In this document: one piece after another, positions 1 through 10,703 of the stretch
Numbering within the stretch: position 1 is the first letter of the stretch
Layout: each line of letters begins with the position of its first letter
Assembly: GCA_963576725.1 (NCBI GenBank)
Contig: OY755242.1
Coordinates: 4,221,093 to 4,285,092 of the forward strand
Length of the DNA: 64,000 nt
Source: Azorinus chamasolen
Taxonomy: Eukaryota; Mollusca; Bivalvia; Cardiida; Solecurtidae
Direction of reading: 5' to 3'
Program-made: the position numbers and the translations under genes
Notes under the pieces: model-generated
What the model was told of the DNA's origin: nothing
The model's input: the letters and a program-made list of their open reading frames with translations, nothing else
Databases searched by the model: none

Positions 1-50
1 GCAAATAACTGAAATACTGTTGGTCAGACGTAAAACCCAACTCACTCACT

Positions 51-136
51 CCTTTTCTCTAGTTAATGCTCCTTTTCGGTAGATTTATTCAAAGAGGTTG
101 TATCTAAGAATAGCCTATGAGGTAATGGGTTAAGAG
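51..136 (-). mobile_element. E-family MITE, terminal fragment
   Basis: Matches the long arm of E read backwards (ccttttctctagttaatgct through tagcctatgaggtaatgggttaa). The hairpin core is missing, so only the outer arm remains. Confidence 0.7.
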
Positions 137-299
137 AGAAAAAGCCTTGCAGTATGAACATAATAAAATGACTTGCTCAGTATGCATATCCACAGGGAAA
201 GATAACCCTTTTGTGTCTTGGTGCACAAACTTTCAGGCTTCCACTTTTGCAAGACATGTGCACTGCACTGGAGTCAAATCAACACAAAGCTGACCTCGA

Positions 300-765
300 G
301 TCAATGTCTATATGACAAAATATGGCAAGATAGACACAGTCTCACTTATGAAAAAAAAATTCAGTAGAAACATATATATATACATGTAGTGAAAGCTTTG
401 AAAATCTTCTGAAGAAACTGGAATGTTCTCAGCTTTCAGGTCCTCTACAAAAGTTATATAAATTATGTCCCTGGGGTCAAAATTGGTCTGCTCCAGGAGT
501 GGCCATGTTTCAATAGAAACATATATAGTGAAAACTTTGAAAATCTTCTCCTGAAACTGGAATGTTCTCAGCTTTCATATTTGGCACATAGCATTATGTT
601 CAGGTCCTCTAAAATGTAAATTGTGCCCCTGCATGGGGTTAAAATTGACCTGGCCCAGGGGTCACCGGGTCAGTTTTCTGTAAAAACATATCTATAGAGA
701 AATTTTTTAAAACGTTCTCATATGATTGACTGGTGAGCGATATCAGAGCATCATGGCCCTCTTGT
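300..765. repeat. degenerate dispersed repeat, three partial units
   Basis: Three imperfect copies of a unit with gaaacatatatag...ttgaaaatcttctcctgaaactggaatg-like sequence and phrases such as ggtcaaaattg and cctggcccaggggtcac. It ends in ggccctcttgttt. It resembles a non-coding repeat common in bivalve DNA; the class is unknown. Confidence 0.45.
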
Positions 766-1001
766 TTAACCCTTTACCCCATGAATATACATTTAAGAAA
801 TAATGACATCATAAATACTAATTAGATTAATTGTTTTAAATAACATGGGAATTATTTATTGGCCATGGCAGAAACTGTAGAAACATATCTACAATATGCC
901 CCAAGCAAACAGAGCAGACCCTGATCAGATAGTTCAATCTGATCTGGGTCTACTCAGTTTGCAAAGGCTTAGAAAGGCATATTTATGGAGTAAAGGGTTA
1001 A
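766..1001 (-). mobile_element. B-family MITE, complete
   Basis: TTAA at both ends, long arm first, core around 900-965 (gcaaacagagcagaccctga, right arm gatctgggtctactcagttt), short arm cttagaaaggcatatttatg. The palindrome centre is eroded. An open frame over it (896-1087) is a shadow. Confidence 0.85.
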
Positions 1002-1245
1002 TTACTCTTAGAAGTATTCGGACACCTAATGTCTCCTCTCCATGGGTTAGTATTCATTATCCCATTCCGGATGATTCCCTCAAGTAGTTTGGTTTGAGTC
1101 TGTGCTATTTTCTTAAATTATAATGTAACATAGGGCAGTTAGGGTACCTGTACTTTATAGTGGGCAATAATAGAGGTCTATGATTATGTACCATGTATCT
1201 GGTTCTTCATTATTTTCAGAAGTTTGAATGTCAGAATACTTAGGG

Positions 1246-1475
1246 TTAATAGTGTAATTTGATGACTCCTGTAGAAATAGGACAGGAATCTGCTAGATGT
1301 TTGTTTATGAAATAATATAGACCAGATTCGATGTTTGTTTATGAAATAATATAGACCAGATTCCAATATCTGTGTGTTCCTGTGTCTATATACATGTATA
1401 AAAGATCATCTTACTAAGTATCTATTCATGATGTAATATTTTCTTACATGGATATTCATTGGAGTACAGGGTTAA
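1246..1475 (+). mobile_element. B-family MITE, decayed, with internal duplication
   Basis: Ends cttacatggatattcattggagtacaggg then TTAA. A 36-bp piece (gatgtttgtttatgaaataa and following) is present twice at 1294-1366. The short arm is lost. Confidence 0.65.
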
Positions 1476-1543
1476 ACCCATTATTATACTACTGAGCTAT
1501 ATGCACATGTAATAATTATAAATGTACAGTTTCTAGACAGCAT

Positions 1544-1742
1544 TTAAGCTTTTGAATGCTGAGTTTTTAAAGTGGAATGGTTCTATAATTGTTTAATTAT
1601 CCACTCGATATTACAAGTTATGCTTTGCTAGAGGATTTTGAATGACAAGCAGTGCAGACCCTGATCAGAGGGCTCCTCTAGGAGCCCTCTGATCTGGGTC
1701 TGCACTGTTTGCAAATGACAATATGCACATTCAAAGGGTTAA
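1544..1742 (+). mobile_element. C-family MITE, complete
   Basis: TTAA ends, start ttttgaatgctgag, end cattcaaaggg. Near-perfect core hairpin 1649-1714 with centre GGGCTCCTCTAGGAGCCC. Confidence 0.88.
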
Positions 1743-1849
1743 TTGAAATGTCTCTGTGTCTACGGTGATATGTAACGGAGGTGTAGTATTTGACATTATT
1801 TTGGCCTGAGGAAATTATGATGTGTCATGAGCATAATTGTAGGAGTCAT

Positions 1850-2310
1850 TTAACCCTTAACATGTATTTCATGAATATTTATACAAGAATTCATGACTTC
1901 ATGAATATTTAAGTCTGGCAATTTGGGGTCATGGCAGGAACTGTAAGTGTTTCATAAGCAAACAGGAACCATCTGATCTGGGTCTACTCAGTTCAAAAAG
2001 ACATGAAAAGGATTATTGTAAGGACATTACAATGTCATGTCCTTAACATTTTTTTTCATGAATATTCATGTAAGAAATAATGACATGATTGACATCATTG
2101 ATTATGAATATTTATTAGCTGATTTTTTTATGATAGAATATGAAAACAAAAAGTACTGGAGTCTGGTGATGGCTAATATTTACACTTGTAAGCAAACAGT
2201 AATAGCAGACCCTGTTCTGACATCTCATACACATACATGTAAGAGGATTAGTCTGATTTCAATCTATTCTGTTTGCAAAGGCATAAAAGGCATACATGTA
2301 TCTGTGTAAG
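1850..2310 (-). mobile_element. two adjacent decayed B-family MITEs
   Basis: Copy one starts TTAA 1850 with atgaatatttatacaag and a truncated core (gcaaacagg, gatctgggtctactcagtt). Copy two starts TTAA 2043 (catgaatattcatgtaagaa) and ends near 2310 (tctgtttgcaaaggcataaa). Neither has an intact palindrome. Confidence 0.7.
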
Positions 2311-3090
2311 TTAGAAGGAGATGTCAGATGTTCACAAATTATATGTGGACAGCTGCTTTACAGAAATAAAGAAAATGACAGAATACCTGGATCATTGTCA
2401 TAATATAGTGATAAAGAACAAACACTTTTAAAAATTGAACTTTCCGTAGGTCAATGTTTTCACAAAACAGACCCTTTTTAATTGTTTGCCACCACTTTGG
2501 ATCCAGATGAGATACTGAGTTGTTTATGTGCAAATTTGATTTATATATAAAAGAGTTGACCCTTTACTTCATGTATAATCATTGTTGATTGGTCTGTTTT
2601 GAGTCTGCTCTGTTTGCACATACTTTGATAGGCATATACCAGTCCTGAGTGAGTTTGCCAAAATCAACAACAAAGGTATCATTGATAAACTTTGAAGAAG
2701 TAATTGGAGTGTACTGAAAAACTGTATCTGCTAAAAAATAGATGGAAGTTGATTTTTCCATCAAAAATTTCTTTAGTTCTTAACTCTTTCCTCCATGATG
2801 ATAAATAAGCCTTTTCTATGCCTTTGCAAACAGTAGACCCAGATTCTTAAGTACCAAACAGTCTGGGTCTTGATTAGACTTATAATTTGGAGACTCCTCT
2901 GCCTGGATACAAACTGATTGCAGATACAGTTGTGAGGTTATCACAAATTCCACTCAAGTTCTAAATGGCTTCACTGGAATACAATTGTGAACATTGTACA
3001 TCATGTGGCATACATGATAAAAAAAGTTATATTTATGCTTTTACATCAATATAGAAGTATCAACTTTCAGGGTCAGACCAGTCTTTTAGT
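2311..3090. other. intron with MITE scraps
   Basis: Contains an H-like scrap (2478-2530, tttggatccagatgagatac), a B/E terminal scrap (2555-2640) and an A/B short-arm scrap with half a core (2777-2880). No exon-like open frame is recognised. Confidence 0.5.
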
Positions 3091-3091
3091 G

Positions 3092-3182
3092 CACAGGGGT
3101 CTGGACTGCTTCATAGGGGTCTATATGTACTATATAATAACATAGTACATAAACCCCCATGAAGCGGTCCAGACCCCTGTGG
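3092..3182. repeat. inverted repeat, arms about 40 bp
   Basis: Left arm cacaggggtctggactgctt and on, right arm 3144-3182 ending gcggtccagacccctgtgg, separated by about 12 AT-rich bases. It does not share the usual MITE core, so it is a separate fold-back type. Confidence 0.75.
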
Positions 3183-3332
3183 TTTAGTGCAGTAACCGAT
3201 AATATAAGACATATGCACACAGTTTAGACCCATATAAAAGGACTCCTGAAAGAGCCCAAATTGGTAAGGGTCTGTACTGTTTGTCATAGAAATCGTTTTC
3301 TTCAGTGATAAATTTTGAAACAACTTTTTTGT

Positions 3333-3582
3333 TTAACCCTTTCCCTCATATAAACGTGTTTTCACGCATTTGCAAACAGAGTAGACCCAGATCAGACGGC
3401 TCCTAGAGGAGCCGTCTGATCAGGGTCTGCTCTGTTTGCTAATAGAATTTGATAGATCAGTTTCTTTGCTTTCTAAAATGTCTACAATGTTCCACCTTCC
3501 ATATTTCTTTATAACTATTTTGTTAATGAATATTCAGTAGGTATTGAAAGACGGCCTAAATATAGAACAGGGAAAGGGTTAA
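3333..3582 (+). mobile_element. A-family MITE, complete reference copy
   Basis: 250 bp between TTAA copies. Short arm CCCTTTCCCTCATATAAACG, perfect or near-perfect core hairpin 3372-3439 centred on GGCTCCTAGAGGAGCC, long arm with gttccaccttccatatttc and tagaacagggaaaggg. No coding capacity, hence non-autonomous. Confidence 0.9.
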
Positions 3583-3789
3583 TATCAGAAAGGGAGGAGT
3601 CAGTTTTAATTATTCAGCAGGTCAAGGGTTAAACAAAAGTAAATGTGTATTATACAGTCATGTACATGAGTAGTGACACTTCTAATTTGGGACACGGGTT
3701 ACAAGTAATTGGCATTTACAAACAGTGTAGACCCAGAATGGATGGCTCCTTGAGGATCCTTCTGATTAGGGCAGTGATTTGTTTTGAAT

Positions 3790-4010
3790 TTAATCCTTTC
3801 CCAGATGTAAGAAATAATGACATCATAAATATTCATTAGCTTAAATTTTATAACTGTAATTTGTATATATATGTGTATGGTAAAAACTGTAGATCTATTC
3901 CATAAGCAAAGAGAGCAGATACAAATGTACATGTACTGTAGGCATCATCTGATCTGGGCCTTCTCTGTTTGCAAACATGCCAAAGGCATCAGACCTGTAC
4001 ATGTATTAGG
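3790..4010 (-). mobile_element. B-family MITE, decayed
   Basis: Long arm gatgtaagaaataatgacat, half core (gatctgggccttctctgttt). The left side of the core is disrupted by atgtacatgtactg. Ends are not intact. Confidence 0.65.
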
Positions 4011-4151
4011 TAAAGTGATAACTCTAATTTCGGAAAAATGTACTAGCCACTCCACAATAGTGTCGTAAACGGAAATTACTTCAAATAAGGATGTGTTTTA
4101 TATTTTGAAAATGCAGTACTTAGAGATTATTTTCACAGCAAAGGATGTAAC

Positions 4152-4404
4152 TTAACTCTTTTCCTGTTCTATGTTTATTTCAAATTTTAATATCTACATG
4201 TACCGACTTAATTCATGGACAAAATAATTGAAATATAGAACATGGAACATTGTAGCCATTTTAGAAAGTAAAGAAACAGATCTTTCAAATTCCTTTAGCA
4301 AACAGAGCAGACCCTGATCAGACAGCTCCTATAGGAGTCGTCTGATCTGGGTCTACAATTTTTGCAAATGTGTGAAAACGCATTTATATGAAAGAAAGGC
4401 TTGA
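4152..4404 (-). mobile_element. A-family MITE, near complete
   Basis: Starts TTAA with ttttcctgttctatgtttat; core hairpin with gacagctcctataggagtcgtc; ends gaaagaaaggcttga where TTAA has decayed. Confidence 0.82.
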
Positions 4405-4449
4405 ACAAGGATCTTTGTTTTTAGTTTCCCGACCTGCTCTAACATTTTG

Positions 4450-4990
4450 ACTATGACACTAATTATGCCTCCGTACGGCATAGACAATAGCTTTGGGGGG
4501 GGTGGGGGGCTTATGTTCTGCACCAGTCCGTCTGTCTGTCTGTCACGCTTTGCTATAAAGTGTTATATGTCAGTAATTATACCCCCGCAAACAAAATTTG
4601 GGGGTGGGGGGTTTATATTATTAGGAGTCACCTTGTCAGTCTGTTGACTTTTGTTTCCGTGCGGTTTCTCAGTAACTGCTGACTAGAATTCAATGAAACT
4701 TGACATGATGCTTTATCATAGAGAGGAGATGTGCATCCAATTATTACTTTCCGGCTCAGTGATTTTCTTACAGAGTTATGCCCCTTTGTTTAAAATGTTT
4801 ATTTCTACACAGTTTCTCAGTAACCCCTGAATGGAATCCAATGAAACTTGACATGATGCTTTATCATAAAGAGGACATGCACATCCAGTTATAGTTTTCC
4901 TCTTTATCTTTTTCCTTACAGAGTTATGCCCCTTCGAATTGTGCAAAGCTTTTTCATGTGAGTCACGTTTGTGGGGGTATTAATCACCTT
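4450..4990. repeat. dispersed repeat with internal ~150-bp duplication
   Basis: Begins with G-rich cccccgcaaac/tttgggggtgggggg runs. The block tttctcagtaac...gaaacttgacatgatgctt...ttacagagttatgcccctt occurs twice (about 4651-4790 and 4800-4935). No protein is recognised. Confidence 0.55.
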
Positions 4991-5039
4991 CAGTGATAGT
5001 TCTAGTTTCTACACTTATACATTATAGACATGAAACTTC

Positions 5040-5400
5040 ACATACACATTAATCACCATCTGTGCTATCATCTGGCACCAGACCCATGCTGCCCGCAAGC
5101 CCAAGGTCAAGGTCAAATGACTGGGAAATTTTATGTGCAGTTGGTTGTCACATTTATGTGCAGTAACTGTTGGTTGTCAAAGTTTTTTCATTGTCTTATA
5201 TCTCACTAACCACTATAGCTATTGGCATGGAATTGCATATACATGTACACATTAAACACCATCCATACTTTCATTACGCACCCATGCTGCCCACAAGCCC
5301 AAGGTCAAGGTCAAATGATTTGGAATTTTACATGCAGCTAGGCAAGCACCACCACAGGGCATGGCATGGCTGTGTCTGACAGACACAATTTTCTAAAATT
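5040..5400. repeat. dispersed repeat rich in caaggtcaaggtca
   Basis: Two related segments share catacacattaa-caccatc and gctgcccacaagcccaaggt followed by caaggtcaaatga, at 5040-5140 and 5225-5325. It is probably the tail of a non-LTR-type repeat; class unknown. Confidence 0.45.
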
Positions 5401-5520
5401 TTTAGCTCACCCGAGCTAAAGGCTCAAGGTGAGCTACTGTATAACGTGATCATTCGTCTGTCCGTTCACATTTATTATACACCCAAAGGGAATTTCGGTC
5501 TTATTATGGTATGGCGCTTG
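5401..5520. repeat. start of a dispersed repeat (tttagctcacccgagc type)
   Basis: The small hairpin-like head agctcacccgagctaaaggc then tcaaggtgagct is a recurrent bivalve repeat motif as I remember it. It fades into unique sequence after about 5520. Confidence 0.4.
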
Positions 5521-5644
5521 TCTGTTGTCCATCCGTTAGCCACATCTTTGTCCGATCAATAACTTGTCAACTATTGGGTGTGCTGTCTTCATGCTTAGTA
5601 TGATGTCATCATTTCTTGCATGAATATTCATGAAGGAAAGGGTT

Positions 5645-5772
5645 AAATTGTCATTTCTCTACCAAACCCTACATGCATGTTGTGACCTCTTGTTAGCGTC
5701 TTCAATCATGTAGAGACGATTCTAAACAGTGGCAATAACACAGGGTTTGGTGGAGAAAGTAAGTTATTCTTG
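5645..5772. mobile_element. I-family fold-back element
   Basis: Outer arms gtcatttctctaccaaaccct and agggtttggtggagaaa, inner arms around gacgattctaaac-gtgg. It ends about 100 bases before the acceptor of exon 5873. Confidence 0.7.
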
Positions 5773-5872
5773 AAAATGTTTTAGTTTATGCATGTTATCT
5801 GGGTCTCTGAGTGGCTCCAGACGGAATATCATCTGTTGAGTATATAATATTTTTGTTTTGCTTTACTTTCAG

Positions 5873-5968
5873 ACTTGGCCAAGGCACAGAAGCAGTTTTC
5901 TCACAATTTGCAAGGTTTCAACTTTGAATGCATTGGGCATGAGCAGACGGACGATGAAAAAATGATTG
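5873..5968 (+). CDS. Graf: BAR-domain exon 1 in window (GRAF-like)
   Basis: Ninety-six bases between acceptor ctttactttcag and donor gtaagt. Two leading bases complete a codon from an upstream exon outside the window; one base (g) is left over at the end. It encodes 31 residues starting LAKAQKQFSHNLQGFNF and containing ECIGHEQTDDEK, matching the conserved CIGD-TDDE segment of GRAF/oligophrenin BAR helices. The donor region is duplicated about 61 bases downstream (GTAAGT at 6030). An I-family fold-back element ends about 100 bases upstream. No preceding exon was recognisable in positions 1-5872. Confidence 0.88.
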
Positions 5969-6072
5969 GTAAGTCACAGTGCGAGTGACAGTCCAACTAG
6001 ACTGTGTGGTCTGTGTGCTTATCTGATTAGTAAGTAACAGTGCTGTCACAGTGACAGTCCAACTAGACTGTG
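5963..6072 (+). repeat. two-copy duplication spanning an exon donor
   Basis: Copy 1 begins in the exon (tgattg|gtaagtcacagtg...gacagtccaactagactgtg). Copy 2 starts at about 6023 (tgattagtaagtaacagtg...gacagtccaactagactgtg). Copy 2 retains GTAAGT at 6030. Using it would retain 61 bases and read GGT AAG TCA CAG TGC GAG TGA. Confidence 0.8.
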
Positions 6073-6109
6073 ATCTGTATGCTGCCTTTGGGTCCATGAA
6101 GTGGCTTAA

Positions 6110-6245
6110 CGGTAATCCTTTACCTAATATAGATGTAGATGCCTTTATAATACAAACAGAGTAGACCCAGGTTAGATGGCATCTATAGCAGCAGTCTGGT
6201 CAGAGTCTTCTATGTTTGTCTATGAAATAATACTGAGATATGATT
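6110..6245 (+). mobile_element. B-family MITE, remnant
   Basis: Short arm taatcctttacctaatatag, core acaaacagagtagacccagg with right arm gtcttctatgtttgtctatg. Truncated at the long arm. Confidence 0.55.
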
Positions 6246-6271
6246 CAGAGCAGCAGATAACTCAAATAATG

Positions 6272-6395
6272 AAATTGTCATTTCTCCATCATATTCAATA
6301 TTGTGAGCACTCTTTAGAATCGTCTTATTAAGACGATTCTTAAGAGTGCTCACAACATAGGGGTTTGGTGAAGAAATAAAGGAGTTATTCTTGAA
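6272..6395. mobile_element. I-family fold-back element, well preserved centre
   Basis: Centre tagaatcgtcttattaagac followed by gattcttaagagtgctcac forms a near-perfect stem. Outer arm ggggtttggtgaagaaat. Confidence 0.75.
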
Positions 6396-6412
6396 AATGT
6401 TTTTACGCATGG

Positions 6413-6705
6413 TTGTCACTTGGGCTAGTGGTTTAGCTGATAATCCAGGAGTCCGTGGTTCGAATCTCGGCTTGACTAGATCGAAATTTCAGAGATGCTT
6501 TTCAGTGCCTCCCACCCACACGAGGTTGCCTCCTCTCCACCCAGGGGTTAAAATGGGTACCTGTGATGGTCACTAGCTGGTACTGCGGCTTTGTAAACGC
6601 GCCATATCTTAGCAGTGCTCAATGTTGTAGGAATACGGCTCAATGACCAGGGGAGTAAATGTACAGGACTATAACTAGGTACTTAGTTACTAGGTACTTT
6701 ACCTT
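6413..6705 (+). mobile_element. tRNA-derived SINE
   Basis: Pol III box A-like tgggctagtgg (6420) and perfect box B ggttcgaatctc (6457) at tRNA-like spacing, then a non-tRNA body (aaaatgggtacctg...) and a tail of short repeats taggtacttagttac. This order is the standard SINE layout. No cloverleaf, so it is not a functional tRNA. Confidence 0.75.
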
Positions 6706-7065
6706 TTATGCCCCCGCCTTTAGGTAATGGGGGCACTAAGTTTTACTCTTGTCTGTCCGCCTGTACGTACGTCCGAAATTTTCGTCAAGGATTTCTTGGC
6801 TTGTATAAGCTGCAATGATTTTATATGTGGTCTGGTGCATAATCATAGTGAGTTGTACTGTGTCTCCCCTTTTCATGTCTTTCGTTCATCTACTTCCTGT
6901 TTGCCAGCGGGGGCATACGTGTCCCATGGACACATTTTTTTATCTGGACCTCTGTGATTCTACACTTCCTAAGATGGGAAAATATTCCCTTGGTCATATT
7001 CCTTTACAACATTTCAGCTTATTTATGTTCATTATGTCAATATTTCATACTTAAAGTTTATATGG
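6706..7065. repeat. dispersed repeat starting ttttatgcccccgcc
   Basis: A G/C-rich head (atgcccccgcctttaggtaa, tgggggcac) leads into AT-rich sequence with a gtctgtccgcctgtacg phrase. This head type is frequent in bivalve introns as I recall. No coding frame is credible. Confidence 0.4.
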
Positions 7066-7218
7066 TAAGAGGCTGAAATAAAGACCAGTTGTTTGACAGC
7101 CTTTCGGTATTGTGCAACTTTGCTCTGCAATTTTGTTTTGTGCCCATGTGCAAACATTTTGGATCCAAAAGATGTGTCGAATAATTCCGCATCTTAGCAA
7201 GATCTACATGTAAGCTGT

Positions 7219-7300
7219 TTAACCCTTTCCCTATTCAGTATTCATGTAATACATTATGACATGGATATTTAGTAGCTCTATTTTTATAATGAAAACTTTT
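7219..7300 (-). mobile_element. B-family MITE, long-arm fragment
   Basis: tttaaccctttccctattca then atgtaatacattatgacatg and tttttataatg. Core absent. Confidence 0.55.
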
Positions 7301-7391
7301 CAAGCGAATTTTTAGCTTTGCAAAAATGTAGCGTCAGATCTTTATGATGTCAAAAGCAACCAGAGCAGACATACATAGTGTTGAAATACTT

Positions 7392-7614
7392 CACCCTTTT
7401 TAAATGCTGACTTTTCAAATGGATTACCGGTATTCCAAAATTCAAACAGATCAAGCTTACGTTGAATATTTAGATTTTTGTAAAGAAATGTGTAACATGA
7501 CAAACAGTGCAGACCCTGATGAAAGGGCTCCTCTTGGAGCCCTCTCATCTAGGTGTACAGTCTACACTGTTTGCAGAGGACATTAGTGACTCATGCCCCA
7601 CACAGTAAGGGTTA
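7392..7614 (+). mobile_element. D-family MITE, near complete
   Basis: aatgctgacttttcaaatgg start, core agtgcagaccctgatgaaag with centre GGGCTCCTCTTGGAGCCC, end cacagtaagggtta. The D core reads GATGAGAGGG where A and B read GATCAGACGG. Confidence 0.85.
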
Positions 7615-7648
7615 GATCCTTAACTTTCTACTTGGTACAGACACTTTT

Positions 7649-7746
7649 AACCTTTTCCCTGTTCTGTATTATTCCAGATTTCAATACCTAATGAATAGTC
7701 ATGGACAAAATAGTTGCAATGATATATGGAAGATGGAACATTGACC
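7649..7746 (-). mobile_element. A-family MITE, truncated
   Basis: taaccttttccctgttctgt to ggaagatggaacattgaccc, then replaced by an L-family repeat. Core and short arm are missing. Confidence 0.65.
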
Positions 7747-8007
7747 CCATTTCTTGATATTGAGCATGCATATTATCTCATTAAGCTGCACATTTTGAGG
7801 GGTGACATGATTGTCAAGGTCATACTTCAAGATCAAAAGTCAAATATAAAGGTCAAATCACTGACCAGTAGAGATAGAGACTTAATATTTGGCATGCATG
7901 TGTTTAGATATGGAGCTACACATTTTGAGGGGTGACATGTCAAGGTCATCCTTTTGGGTCAAAGGTCAAATTGACCCAAAGGGAGTGTTTCACAAACACA
8001 TCTTGTT
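7747..8007 (+). repeat. L-family dispersed repeat
   Basis: Contains tttgaggggtgacatgtcaa and gatttggcatgcatg-like phrases. Ends gtgtttcacaaacacatcttgtt, the same end as the copy at 17857-18217, so both ends are probably 3' termini of one family. Confidence 0.65.
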
Positions 8008-8040
8008 GTCATAGCAATGTATAACAATATGAGAAAATTA

Positions 8041-8170
8041 TTATTGAATGAATGAATGAATGAATGAATGAATGAAAAACTTTATTTATTTAAAGAGGGT
8101 TACCCGGTTAGTCAACAGACTAATCTACCCCCGGGCCCTCTAACACAAGCATTTCATACAAAATATTTAA
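8041..8170 (-). mobile_element. probable 3' end of a non-LTR retroelement with (ATTC)n tail
   Basis: On the minus strand: ctaaccgggtaaccctcttt, then aaataaataaagtttttc and about eight CATT units. A short tandem tail after an AATAAA-like motif is typical of LINE/SINE 3' ends. The upstream extent is unclear. Confidence 0.5.
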
Positions 8171-8970
8171 CAACAGAACTATAATAAGAATATCTGTAAT
8201 TTAAAAGACAGGACAGAGTAGCCATATAATGCACATTTTAATCGATTAAAACAAACAGAATGCGAATACTAGTTTGAAAAAGTGAAATATGGCATTATAA
8301 TACCAAGAAAAGAAACTTCCACAGAAATTGTCAAATCTGGGATTACTCAATTCTTAGCCTCATGTAATACTCTGTACACAGTCATGTAACACATGAAAAA
8401 AAATCATAGTGATATATATTAGAAAACATAGTCACAAAACTGGTTTATCAAAACCACACTTTATGTATATGCTATGAAAAGGTATAAAAATATTGTTCAC
8501 ATATTTCAAACATGGCAAACCCAGCTCAGAAACTCCTGCAGAGTTTTTTCTGAAATGGAATTGTTCTGTTTGTTAATGTTCAAGACTAAATTTGTAAATC
8601 ATCATCGTTACACTGGTTGTTTTACACTGAATTACAATAGAAGAAACTTTGACCTCACAAAGAAATGATTTTGAACAACAGCAGTCCTTTCAAATCTATG
8701 TAGGTTTTGAAGACTATACAGTAATTAGCAGTATCAAATTATTGTTGATATTTGTTTTTTAAGATTATTCTAAACAATGCAGATACAGATGCGTGCTTTG
8801 GAAAGCTTTCGATAGTACCTTCATTGTTCAATAATGTTCATAATTGTTAGTCAACATTTATTTATAATGAATATTTATCAGGTAAAGCACTAAATAATTG
8901 ACCACAATTCTTGAGTTTGCTTCTGTAAGATCTTTTACCAGAGCAATCAATAAAGGTGTGTATTCAAATA
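8171..8970. other. intron without recognised feature
   Basis: AT-rich unique-looking sequence. No MITE core, exon or tandem repeat is seen. Confidence 0.5.
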
Positions 8971-8976
8971 CTTAGA

Positions 8977-9100
8977 AAATAGTCATTTCTGCACCAAACT
9001 GTATGTTGCGATCACTGTTTAGAATTGTCTGGAAGAGAAGTTTCTAAAGTGTGGTCACAGAATAATTATGGTTTGATGGAGAAATAAAGGAGTTATTCTA
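8977..9100. mobile_element. I-family fold-back element
   Basis: gtcatttctgcaccaaactg and atggtttgatggagaaataa outer arms; centre degraded (agaattgtctggaagagaag). Confidence 0.65.
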
Positions 9101-9250
9101 ATTTTGGCCTCAGTTTCACCATTTTCATGTAAAAAAGTAGGTCCAGACTCAGGAAGACTAACTCATATTTGCAAAGACCACCTGAAATTAGAGTAATTTT
9201 ATACATGACTGAAGTCTTTTACGAGCAGACAGCCATGCTGTTGATGATGC

Positions 9251-9451
9251 TTAACTGTTTGAAAGCTGAATTTTTAAAGTGGAATAACCCATCCTTGCTT
9301 AGTTGGAGAGTCCAATGCACTATGAAAAGTTCGTTCTTTGCTAGATGATTTTGAATGGCAAACAGGGCAGACCCTGGTTAGTGGGCTCCGATCTGGGTCT
9401 ACACTGTTTGCAAATGTCTGAGTGTCCACATTCCTGCATTCAAAGAGTTAA
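9251..9451 (+). mobile_element. C-family MITE with shortened core
   Basis: TTAA ends; core gcagaccctggttagtgggc directly followed by tccgatctgggtctacactg, so the central palindrome has collapsed. Confidence 0.78.
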
Positions 9452-9749
9452 AATTTTGGATTTTGCTGTAATTGAATCGAACTGGGAAATTTAGATTACA
9501 TCGCATACACTGCAGCTGAAGTTCTTATTATTCTTATTCTGAAAATGTTTTTTTTTTATTTAATTCTCAATATTTCACAGAAATTCTTTGTTAACTAAGA
9601 TGTAAAGTTATCACTTACAATATAACGGAGGTCGGACTGGAGGATGCTGATTTATGATGTATTGTTTGTCATCAATATGATCAGGATCCAATAGACATTG
9701 TTTGGAAGCATTGTTCTGCCTACATGTATAGCGACAATATAAAGGTTTG

Positions 9750-9963
9750 TTAACTCTTTCCAACGCTGAATTTTCAAAGTGATAGAGCCTGTCAGTGTTT
9801 GAATGAAGTGTCCACTTAGTGTGAAAGGCTTAAAATTTGCTTGAGGATTTTTAATGACAAACAGTGCAGTCCCTGATCAGAGCGCTCCTCTGGGAGCCCT
9901 CAGATCTGGGTCTACACTGTTTACAAATGGTAGCACATGCATGCCCTGCATACGAAGGGCTAA
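9750..9963 (+). mobile_element. C-family MITE, near complete
   Basis: TTAA start, end gaagggctaa. Core centre gcgctcctctgggagccctc. Internal tcagtgtttgaatgaagtgt matches other C copies. Confidence 0.85.
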
Positions 9964-10062
9964 TGTTTAGATTGGAGAGAGCATTTGAATAGACCACCGT
10001 TTCCGTTTTGAGATTGATTTAGACATTAAATCTTTGAAAGTAGGAAACAAGTGTACTGAGAT

Positions 10063-10245
10063 GAACAAACAGTGTAGAGCAAGATGAGAGGGCTCCTACA
10101 GTCTAGAGGTCAGCCCTCTGATCAGGTTCTGCACTGTCAGGCATTCAAACATCCGCATGCAAAGTTCATCCTTTCATACTGAATGGACTCTGTTGTTAAA
10201 CAATGAAGAACCATTGTTTTTAACGTACAGCAATCACAGGGTTAA
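10063..10245 (-). mobile_element. C-family MITE, diverged
   Basis: acaaacagtgtagagcaaga...gggctcctacagtctagaggt centre, right arm gttctgcactgtcaggcatt, then the C body ttcatactgaatggactctg and acagggttaatc. Confidence 0.65.
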
Positions 10246-10478
10246 TCTAATTGACATTGTGAACTGTTGTGAACTGTTGATTGAAATTGATGTAGTTACA
10301 CAATTGTTTGTAAAAGAATGGTTGCTATATAAGTTGGTTTACCCAGCCGCCAAGTTGCCTGAAATCTTCAAATGTATACAAACTGTGCAGACCCGTATCT
10401 TACTGCTCATGAAGGGGCAGTTAAATTTGATCAGGGTCCACATCATTTACTACTCTTTCTGTCAGTCATATGTTACTA

Positions 10479-10689
10479 CAGTAAAAACCCCTCAAATTTG
10501 GACGTTCAATTTAGTATAAATATCGGTCATGGAGACAGGTGGCAGCATAATTCAGGGTGAGAGGCATGCAGAAAACTCCTCTAGGAGATTTCTGCATGTC
10601 TTAAACCCTGCATTAAGCAGTCCATCACCTCCATAAAAGTATCTAAATTCTTTTCTTCAAGAATTCCGGTTTAGAGTGTGTTTTTACTG
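10479..10689. mobile_element. F-family element, TA-flanked
   Basis: CAGTAAAAACCCC start, gtttttactg end, TA on each side. Centre gcagaaaactcctctaggag followed by atttctgcatgtc. Pogo/Tigger-like by TA target and CAGT ends; no transposase. Confidence 0.8.
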
Positions 10690-10703
10690 TACATGTATGT
10701 CAT

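Noticed and set aside
1..5872. Upstream BAR exon (N-terminal helix) in the first 5.9 kb
   Set aside because: I looked for an LDSPxFRxxL / NKFIK-like reading between AG and GT and found none.
10157..10519. 120-codon frame as a gene
   Set aside because: Overlaps a C element and the start of an F element; no domain or codon pattern recognised.
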